This document shows, piece after piece, positions 15,182-18,756 of a DNA stretch of 18,756 bases. Numbering within the stretch: position 1 is the first letter of the stretch; each line of letters opens with the position of its first letter. The notes beneath the pieces are model-generated. The model was not told the origin of the DNA and did no database searches. It saw only the letters and a list, made by a program, of their open reading frames with translations. The DNA is taken from the NCBI GenBank assembly GCA_937893945.1, contig CALCTA010000055.1, forward strand, positions 1 to 18,756, in the 5' to 3' direction. The stretch is from an uncultured Clostridia bacterium. GTDB taxonomy: Bacteria; Bacillota; Clostridia; Oscillospirales; CAG-272. The translations under genes and the position numbers were made by a program.

Positions 15182-16582
15182 TCAGGTAATTTGTAAGAGC
15201 AGCAACCACGCAAGACCGTAGTAGCTCACTACTGCCATAAGGTCGTTGACCGTGGTTATCAGCGGACCCGAGGCAACTGCGGGGTCGATGCCGATCTTCT
15301 CAAAAAACATCGGTATAGCCGCGCCCGTAAATCCCGAGATCATCATTGCAAAGCAGAGTGCCGCGCCAACGCATGCCGAGGTGCTGAAGGAAAGCGACGC
15401 GCTATGTCCGCCGAGCAGCGCAAGGTACGCGCCGACAACTATAAACGACACGAGCCCTATCAGAAATCCGTTGAGAAGCGCGACGCGTGTCTCCTTGAAG
15501 ATAAACCCGAAGCTCTTCTTCGCGCCCTCAAGCTCGTCATCACTTATCGCTCTGACCGTTACCGCAAGCGACTGTGTTCCAACGTTACCCGCCATTCCGA
15601 GTATGAGCGACTGGAAGCAGACTATGAGCGGAAGCTCCTTTACCACTCCCTCAAAAAGTCCCACTACCGCCGACACCGCAAGACCGAGCACAAGCAGAAG
15701 CGCAAGCCACGGCAGGCGCTTGATAACGCTCTTGAATACAGGCTCGCGCGTGGTCTCCTCAGAGCCGAGCGCCGCAAGTCGCGCGTAGTCCTCTGCAAGC
15801 TCCTCGTCAACTATCTCAACTATATCGTGAGAGGTGATAACGCCGAGTATCTTCTTGCTATCGGTTGCCAACACAGGTATCAGCTCCTCGGAATACGAGC
15901 GGATGCGCTCGATATTCTCCGAGATGCTCTCCTTGTCAAGCACGTACGGGAAATTTACGTATATAAGCTCCTCAAGCGGCTTGTCGCTTCTCGCGATTAT
16001 AAGCTCCTTGAGGTCTATCGCGCCGTAAAAAGCGCCGTCGGAATCAGTTACGAAAACGGTATAGATGTTGTCGTTCTCGGGCGCTTCTGCTATCAACCGC
16101 CTCATCGCGCCCTTGATAGTCGCATCCTTGCTGACGGTGATGAAATTGGTGCTCATTCGGCTGCCGAACTCGTCGTCGCCATAGGAGTCGAGCATCTCGA
16201 TCTCCTGCTTGACCTCTTCCTCAATAAGCTCAAGCACCTCGCTACGAGTTTCCTCGTCGAGAGTTTCAAGTGCCTCAAGAGCCTCGTCAGCATCCATCTG
16301 CTCGATGATCTCAGCCGCATCGTCGGCATCCATCTGCTCAAGTATCTCGCCCGCGTTGTCAAGATAGGCGAGAATTTCTGCCATCGCCTCGTTGCCAAGC
16401 ACGCGAATGAGCCTGTCGTTCTCCTCCTCGGAGAGCTCCTCAAGAACTGCGGCGATGTCGTTTGCGTGGTAATCGTCAAGCAGAGAGCGAAGCAGCTCGT
16501 CGTCGCTGTCTCCTTGAATTATGGACAGTATGGCTAAGCGGTGGTCTCTGTCCTCTTCCTCTAAAAAGATCTTTTCTTCCAT
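15182..16582 (-). CDS. mgtE: Magnesium transporter MgtE
   Basis: This 466-aa protein has the three-part MgtE build: an N-terminal helical superhelix (about 20-130, very acidic, with an MDADDAAEI-type repeat), two CBS domains (about 143-260), a plug helix, and five membrane helices (about 288-466). GNVGTQS (332-338) and the pore motif PLITTVNDLMA with Asp447 are diagnostic. In the family the acidic cytosolic domain binds Mg2+ and closes the channel when Mg2+ is plentiful. Expression appears to be controlled as well: the ATG directly follows the T-run of a terminator hairpin whose 3' arm contains the ribosome binding site GGGAGG, and a leader ORF precedes it. It lies downstream of a small unrecognised gene from which it is probably co-transcribed. 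Confidence 0.95.
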   Translation of the reverse strand: MEEKIFLEEEDRDHRLAILSIIQGDSDDELLRSLLDDYHANDIAAVLEELSEEENDRLIRVLGNEAMAEILAYLDNAGEILEQMDADDAAEIIEQMDADEALEALETLDEETRSEVLELIEEEVKQEIEMLDSYGDDEFGSRMSTNFITVSKDATIKGAMRRLIAEAPENDNIYTVFVTDSDGAFYGAIDLKELIIARSDKPLEELIYVNFPYVLDKESISENIERIRSYSEELIPVLATDSKKILGVITSHDIVEIVDEELAEDYARLAALGSEETTREPVFKSVIKRLPWLALLLVLGLAVSAVVGLFEGVVKELPLIVCFQSLILGMAGNVGTQSLAVTVRAISDDELEGAKKSFGFIFKETRVALLNGFLIGLVSFIVVGAYLALLGGHSASLSFSTSACVGAALCFAMMISGFTGAAIPMFFEKIGIDPAVASGPLITTVNDLMAVVSYYGLAWLLLLQIT

Positions 16583-16622
16583 AAAAAATGGCCTCCCTTC
16601 CGTTATGACGGAAAAGAAGCCA
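16583..16622 (-). terminator. Attenuator hairpin that also hides the mgtE ribosome binding site
   Basis: On the minus strand 16622-16608 pairs with 16603-16589 over 15 consecutive base pairs (three G-U) around a CATA loop, followed by TTTTTT and immediately by the mgtE ATG. The 3' arm holds GGGAGG, so the hairpin would both stop transcription and mask the ribosome binding site. A terminator placed directly before a start codon is a hallmark of a regulated leader. Confidence 0.9.
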
Positions 16623-16711
16623 ACACTCTAAGAGCTGTAGGTCTTACAGCTCAAGTGTAGCGACAAAACGAGACGCGAGCGCCTTTTCCGTCAGTATTAA
16701 ATTTGCGTCTC
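16606..16711 (-). promoter_or_regulatory. mgtE leader with antiterminator alternative fold
   Basis: TGACGGAAAAG (16693-16683), inside the leader ORF, is perfectly complementary over 11 nt to CTTTTCCGTCA (16616-16606), the 5' arm and part of the loop of the attenuator. This pairing excludes the terminator. TGACGGAAAAG itself sits in the loop of a GAGACGC/GCGTCTC stem (16711-16705 with 16676-16670). A third hairpin, GAGCTGTA/TACAGCTC (16652-16645 with 16639-16632), extended by ACACT/AGTGT, encloses the leader ORF stop codon. The M-box landmarks GGTGAGGCTCC and CAGTGCTAAAGCTC are not present. The signal sensed is unknown; Mg2+ is the obvious candidate. Confidence 0.75.
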
Positions 16712-16748
16712 TCAAATTGCTACTTCGGCAACTACCGTCGGTACTCAT
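16644..16748 (-). CDS. Leader peptide ORF upstream of mgtE (34 aa)
   Basis: A 34-codon ORF begins MSTDGSCRSS and ends FVATLEL before TAA. It has a strong ribosome binding site (AAAGGAGA, 4 bp before the ATG) and starts 23 bp after the stop of the upstream small gene. Codons CTG-ACG-GAA-AAG in it form the antiterminator strand, and its stop codon lies in the stem-loop just before the attenuator. Ribosome position on this ORF should therefore decide which RNA fold forms. The peptide has no signal sequence and no run of one regulatory amino acid. By analogy only, Salmonella mgtL and the mgtC leader ORFs also link translation to Mg2+ transporter expression. It may instead be a chance ORF over a structured RNA. 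Confidence 0.6.
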   Translation of the reverse strand: MSTDGSCRSSNLRDANLILTEKALASRFVATLEL

Positions 16749-16771
16749 TTTGTCTCCTTTCTGTTTATATG

Positions 16772-17113
16772 TTATTCTGCCTCAAATATAAGGCTGCAGT
16801 CAATTTTCTCAAGTGTATCCTTCATATAGTCAGCATAAGGCGCTACGGCGAAGGTCGCACCGTCAAGCGAGGAAAGAAAATCCTCAAGCGAGCGGCAAAA
16901 GTCCTCAATATCCGAGCGCGCGGCAGAGGCGCGGAAATCAGGGATATAGACCGTGAGAGAGTCTCCCCTTCCCACCGCGAAAAGACGCGCGAGAGCGTCA
17001 GAGTCGAGCGAGTGGATAAAGCAAAGCACCTGCTCGTGAAGGTCGTTTTCAAGGCTGTAGGCAGAGAGCGCACCACTCTCAAAAACCGAATTCACTTCAC
17101 CCTTGTATATCAT
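16772..17113 (-). CDS. Small protein of unknown function upstream of mgtE
   Basis: This 113-aa protein was not recognised. It is soluble-looking, moderately acidic, lacks a signal peptide or membrane helix, and has several predicted amphipathic stretches (for example SDIEDFCRSLEDFLSSL). It is supported as a real gene by a good promoter, AAGGAGG 6 bp before the ATG, and its place directly ahead of the mgtE leader. No terminator lies between its stop and the leader ORF, so it is probably co-transcribed with the mgtE leader and would be expressed even when the attenuator stops transcription into mgtE. A link to Mg2+ is only inference from position. Confidence 0.7.
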   Translation of the reverse strand: MIYKGEVNSVFESGALSAYSLENDLHEQVLCFIHSLDSDALARLFAVGRGDSLTVYIPDFRASAARSDIEDFCRSLEDFLSSLDGATFAVAPYADYMKDTLEKIDCSLIFEAE

Positions 17114-17141
17114 ACTCCGCCTCCTTGGCTGTTCTTAATAT

Positions 17142-17170
17142 ATTATATCACCGCATGCGCTCTTTTTCAA
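17142..17170 (-). promoter_or_regulatory. Promoter of the small-gene/mgtE transcript
   Basis: On the minus strand TTGAAA (17170-17165) and TATAAT (17147-17142) are separated by 17 bp. No other promoter is evident closer to mgtE, so this is the likely source of its leader RNA. Confidence 0.75.
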
Positions 17171-17194
17171 CATAAAATATAAAGAAAATTTAGA

Positions 17195-17237
17195 TTTTCA
17201 AAAAGTTTTTTCGGACTCACCCTAATCTTTTTGAAAA
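17195..17237. repeat. 11-bp inverted repeat between divergent promoters
   Basis: TTTTCAAAAAG (17195-17205) and CTTTTTGAAAA (17227-17237) are exact inverted copies 21 bp apart. They lie between the minus-strand promoter of the small gene and the plus-strand promoter of tRNA-Cys. They could be a weak terminator relic or a binding site; AT-rich composition makes chance possible. Confidence 0.35.
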
Positions 17238-17252
17238 AAGTTCAAAAAGCAC

Positions 17253-17281
17253 TTGACAAAGCAAGAAAGTTATGATATAAT
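17253..17281 (+). promoter_or_regulatory. Consensus promoter of tRNA-Cys
   Basis: A perfect TTGACA (17253-17258) and a perfect TATAAT (17276-17281) have a 17-bp spacer. They lie about 88 bp before the tRNA. Confidence 0.88.
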
Positions 17282-17318
17282 TTCAAAGTCAACGGGAAGA
17301 CCGCATTGACGTAACCAG

Positions 17319-17361
17319 TATTCCCTTTTGGGAATATGATAATATAGTCGGCACCGCCGAC
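17319..17361 (+). other. Two hairpins in the tRNA-Cys 5' leader
   Basis: TATTCCC/GGGAATA (17319-17325 with 17330-17336, TTTT loop) and GTCGGC/GCCGAC (17347-17352 with 17356-17361) precede the tRNA. No T-run follows either, so they are not terminators. They could guide processing of the precursor tRNA. Confidence 0.5.
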
Positions 17362-17369
17362 AGCTATAA

Positions 17370-17443
17370 GGCGCTATGGCCAAGCGGTAAGGCAAAGGTC
17401 TGCAACACCTCTATCCCCGGTTCGATTCCGGGTGGCGCCTCCA
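17370..17443 (+). tRNA. tRNA-Cys (anticodon GCA)
   Basis: A complete cloverleaf can be folded by hand. The acceptor stem is GGCGCTA with TGGCGCC (one G-U), the D stem is GCC/GGC, the anticodon loop is CTGCAAC with GCA at 17402-17404, and the T arm is CCCGG-TTCGATT-CCGGG. The discriminator is T, as expected for tRNA-Cys, and CCA is encoded at 17441-17443. The outermost anticodon-stem pair (27-43) is an A-C mismatch. No other tRNA accompanies it. Confidence 0.96.
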
Positions 17444-17482
17444 AAAACAAAAGCACTTCGTAAGAAGTGCTTTTGTTTTTGG
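17441..17482 (+). terminator. Terminator of tRNA-Cys, overlapping its CCA end
   Basis: A 19-bp perfect stem pairs 17441-17459 with 17464-17482 around a GTAA loop. The core GCACTTC/GAAGTGC is followed by TTTTGTTTTT. The 5' arm begins at the encoded CCA. Confidence 0.9.
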
Positions 17483-17483
17483 A

Positions 17484-17656
17484 ACGATGTGTTCCGCTTG
17501 CGCGGAACGTGATGCGCACTTCGTGCGTGATGTTTCCTTCGAAAGTGATGTGCGCTTCGCGCGTGAGTAAGGAACACATCACATCACTTTGCGACGAAGG
17601 AGCAATACATCACTGTGCGTTAGCACTGCATCACTATGGCGAAGCCATAACATCGC
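17484..17656. repeat. Array of mini-hairpins with GTGATG / CATCAC boundaries
   Basis: The left half carries GTGATG at 17509, 17527 and 17545, exactly 18 bp apart, each followed by a small hairpin with a TTC-type loop (CGCAC/GTGCG, TTTC/GAAA, GCGC/GCGC). A larger GTTCCGC/GCGGAAC hairpin precedes them. The right half carries the reverse complement, CATCAC, at 17577, 17582, 17608 and 17629 and a CATCGC variant at 17651, again separated by hairpins such as TATGGC-GAA-GCCATA (17635-17649). GGAAC...GATGTG near 17481 and GGAACACATC near 17571 mark the two halves. No ORF here is convincing. The stems vary while their boundaries stay constant. Function is unknown. Confidence 0.75.
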
Positions 17657-17658
17657 TC

Positions 17659-17687
17659 TTTACAAACGGTCAAATTTATGCTATAAT
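17659..17687 (+). promoter_or_regulatory. Promoter of the four-helix-bundle gene
   Basis: TTTACA (17659-17664) and TATAAT (17682-17687) are 17 bp apart, directly after the last hairpin of the array. The leader is about 20 nt. Confidence 0.8.
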
Positions 17688-17710
17688 ATAACCGAAAGCG
17701 AGGTGCTCTC

Positions 17711-18070
17711 ATGGCTGAATCTAAACTACGTGAATTATCAATGGAATTCTCCGTTGATATTATTAACCTTGTCAAATTCTTAAAATCTAATCACGAATCC
17801 GTTATCGCTAATCAGATCGGCAGAAGTGGTACGTCGATCGGTGCAAATATCCACGAGGCACAGTATGCACAAGGCAAAAAGGATTTTATATCTAAGCTTG
17901 AAATTGCGCTCAAAGAGGCGAGTGAAACAGGATATTGGCTTGAGCTTGCATACAGAACAAATTACATTGATGAAAAGCAATATAAAACTCTGTCCGATAA
18001 ATGCGCCACGCTTCGCGTGATGCTCGTTTCTTCTTGCAGAACGGCAAAAGCAAATATTGATAACAAATGA
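17711..18070 (+). CDS. Four-helix-bundle protein (23S rRNA intervening-sequence family)
   Basis: This 119-aa all-helical protein has the family signature QIGRSGTSIGANIHEA at 35-50 and a long helix EIALKEASETGYWLELA. Proteins of this type were first seen in insertions within 23S rRNA genes but are common as free-standing genes; relatives include the Avd accessory protein of diversity-generating retroelements. They form oligomers and often bind nucleic acid. No rRNA, reverse transcriptase or template/variable repeat is nearby, so its role here is open. GAGGTG lies 5 bp before the ATG. It follows the hairpin array and overlaps the next gene by four bases. Its AT-rich codon use differs from most neighbours and suggests acquired DNA. 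Confidence 0.88.
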   Translation: MAESKLRELSMEFSVDIINLVKFLKSNHESVIANQIGRSGTSIGANIHEAQYAQGKKDFISKLEIALKEASETGYWLELAYRTNYIDEKQYKTLSDKCATLRVMLVSSCRTAKANIDNK

Positions 18071-18504
18071 GAAAGTTATATACAGCTTTTAAAGGATCAC
18101 ACAACACTTCCTTTCAACTTGTCAATCAAATAAATGGAGACAAGTTGTTTCTAACAAATTCATTTCAAGGTTTAGAAAAGGACATTTTATCTTTGCGCAC
18201 CGACTATGACGCGATATATATGTTTGGGATAGATAAAAATTTGAAAAACAGTATTCGGATTGAAACTTGCGCCAATTACAACGGAGAATTAGTTAGTACT
18301 TTTTTTGATATACTGTCTTTGGAACAGGTGATAAAAGATTCAGGTATAACCTATACTGTATCTAACAAGCCAACAGCGTATTTGTGTAATGCTGCTTATT
18401 ACCATATGCTGAAAAAGAATCGAAACACAGTATTTATTCACATACCGTCAATCAAGGGAATGAATAACGTATTGATGAATCAGCTTTTGAAGCTGTTTGA
18501 GTAA
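18067..18504 (+). CDS. Shortened pyroglutamyl-peptidase I-like (C15) protein
   Basis: This 145-aa protein aligns by eye with pyrrolidone-carboxylate peptidase, which is about 215 aa, but is much shorter. The catalytic triad appears kept: Glu66 (SIRIETCAN, matching the ITPERVAIN region), Cys107 (TAYLCNAAYYHML, matching TAGTFVCNHLFYGLM) and His125 (FIHIPSI, matching FIHIPYI). The N-terminal LYTAFKG is in the place of LLTGFDPFGG, so the glycine-rich loop is eroded. Several loops between Glu and Cys are missing. It may be an active minimal peptidase, or a binding protein on the same scaffold. It starts inside the stop of the four-helix-bundle gene (ATGA), so the two are translationally coupled. 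It is AT-rich like its partner. Confidence 0.72.
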   Translation: MRKLYTAFKGSHNTSFQLVNQINGDKLFLTNSFQGLEKDILSLRTDYDAIYMFGIDKNLKNSIRIETCANYNGELVSTFFDILSLEQVIKDSGITYTVSNKPTAYLCNAAYYHMLKKNRNTVFIHIPSIKGMNNVLMNQLLKLFE

Positions 18505-18526
18505 GCATCTTTTTTGTCAACTCGTG

Positions 18527-18570
18527 CCAACAAGAAAGCCCAGTCCAAAAGGACTGGGCTTTCTTGTTGG
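18527..18570 (+). terminator. Terminator after the four-helix/mini-peptidase pair
   Basis: A 20-bp perfect stem (18527-18546 with 18551-18570) has an AAAA loop. The 3' arm includes CTTTCTTGTT but lacks a clean terminal T-run. It may also be part of the repeat that follows. Confidence 0.7.
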
Positions 18571-18756
18571 ATGTGCTACGCACAAAGCGCAACCCGGCTC
18601 CGCAAGCGAAGCGTGGCGGAATCCGGTTCGCATATCCGCCCGAAGAGCGTCGGGGAGCTCGCTCACCAGCGGCGAGGGCGAGATATATTCGCCAAAGGCG
18701 AAATTCCGGGAATAGCGCACGAAAAGAATCCGATTCACATTCCCCCATTCGTTCGT
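18571..18756. repeat. GC-rich hairpin-rich repeat-like segment at right edge
   Basis: No gene is supported here. Small palindromes are dense: TGTGC/GCACA (18572-18576 with 18580-18584), a CCCGA/TCGGG pair near 18640-18656, and TTCGCC-AAA-GGCGAA (18688-18702). The composition is much more GC-rich than the adjoining gene pair. An open minus-strand frame runs through it into the terminator hairpin but has no ribosome binding site. It resembles an interspersed intergenic repeat and is cut by the window edge. Confidence 0.45.

Noticed and set aside
15404..16537. Long plus-strand open frame opposite mgtE
   Set aside because: It is antisense to MgtE, very rich in Arg/Lys/Leu as expected from reverse reading of an acidic protein, and has no ribosome binding site.
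16583..16748. M-box (ykoK) magnesium riboswitch upstream of mgtE
   Set aside because: Only a short GAGAGACGC string is reminiscent; the conserved GGTGAGGCTCC, CTGCTGCCC and CAGTGCTAAAGCTC parts are absent. A covariance-model scan would settle it.
17364..17582. Minus-strand open frames across tRNA-Cys and the hairpin array
   Set aside because: They read through a tRNA gene, its terminator and repeats; they have no start context.
17484..17656. CRISPR array
   Set aside because: The constant part is only 6 bp, the units are 18 bp and internally self-complementary, the array inverts midway, and no cas gene is present.
17711..18070. Avd of a diversity-generating retroelement
   Set aside because: No reverse transcriptase, template repeat, variable repeat or target gene is present; the protein fits the general four-helix-bundle family.
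18452..18748. Minus-strand open frames at the right edge
   Set aside because: They run through the terminator stem and palindromic repeat DNA without a ribosome binding site and look like repeat translations.
17370..18756. Integrative element using the tRNA-Cys 3' end as att site
   Set aside because: No second copy of the tRNA 3' end and no integrase were found downstream within the window.

Overview
The window looks like the chromosome of a Gram-positive, low-to-medium GC bacterium of the class Clostridia (Bacillota), probably an uncultured gut-type lineage. The grounds are strong AGGAGG ribosome binding sites, a tRNA-dependent T-box leader, SigA-type promoters almost all with 17-bp spacers, lipoproteins with N-terminal lipoboxes, and a clostridial-type metG. 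Genus cannot be read from the sequence. No rRNA, phage, IS transposase, CRISPR array or reverse transcriptase is visible.

Layout. (1) 1-200: hairpin-rich intergenic DNA, then a promoter. (2) 205-1930: a tryptophan T-box (UGG specifier) controlling a stand-alone trpB2-type tryptophan synthase beta chain. (3) 1988-2936: a patatin-like phospholipase gene with a consensus promoter, converging on (4) a cation:proton antiporter gene (2985-4286, minus) and sharing a bidirectional terminator with it. (5) 4445-6502 (minus): an EF-G paralogue with a Tyr in the G3 motif, with its own promoter and terminator. (6) 6824-14973 (minus): one apparent six-gene operon, metG, a divergent gpsA-like gene, tatD, two tandem exonuclease/endonuclease/phosphatase-fold lipoproteins and a metallo-beta-lactamase-fold lipoprotein. 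The three lipoproteins share an N-terminal domain. (7) 15182-17113 (minus): a small unrecognised gene, a 34-codon leader ORF, then a terminator fused to the ribosome binding site of mgtE, with an 11-bp antiterminator partner inside the leader ORF. (8) 17253-17482: tRNA-Cys with its own promoter, a structured leader and a terminator. (9) 17484-18570: an array of small hairpins, followed by an AT-richer two-gene unit: a four-helix-bundle (23S rRNA intervening-sequence type) protein translationally coupled to a shortened pyroglutamyl-peptidase-like protein. (10) 18571-18756: GC-rich repeat-like DNA.

How it fits together. Most of the window is housekeeping: translation (metG, tRNA-Cys, EF-G-like), amino-acid supply (trpB2), and ion transport (antiporter, mgtE). 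The parts most likely to be new are the mgtE leader, which has mutually exclusive RNA structures tied to translation of a small peptide; the surface lipoprotein trio joining two unrelated phosphoesterase folds to one shared domain; and the hairpin array with its four-helix-bundle/mini-peptidase pair beside tRNA-Cys.
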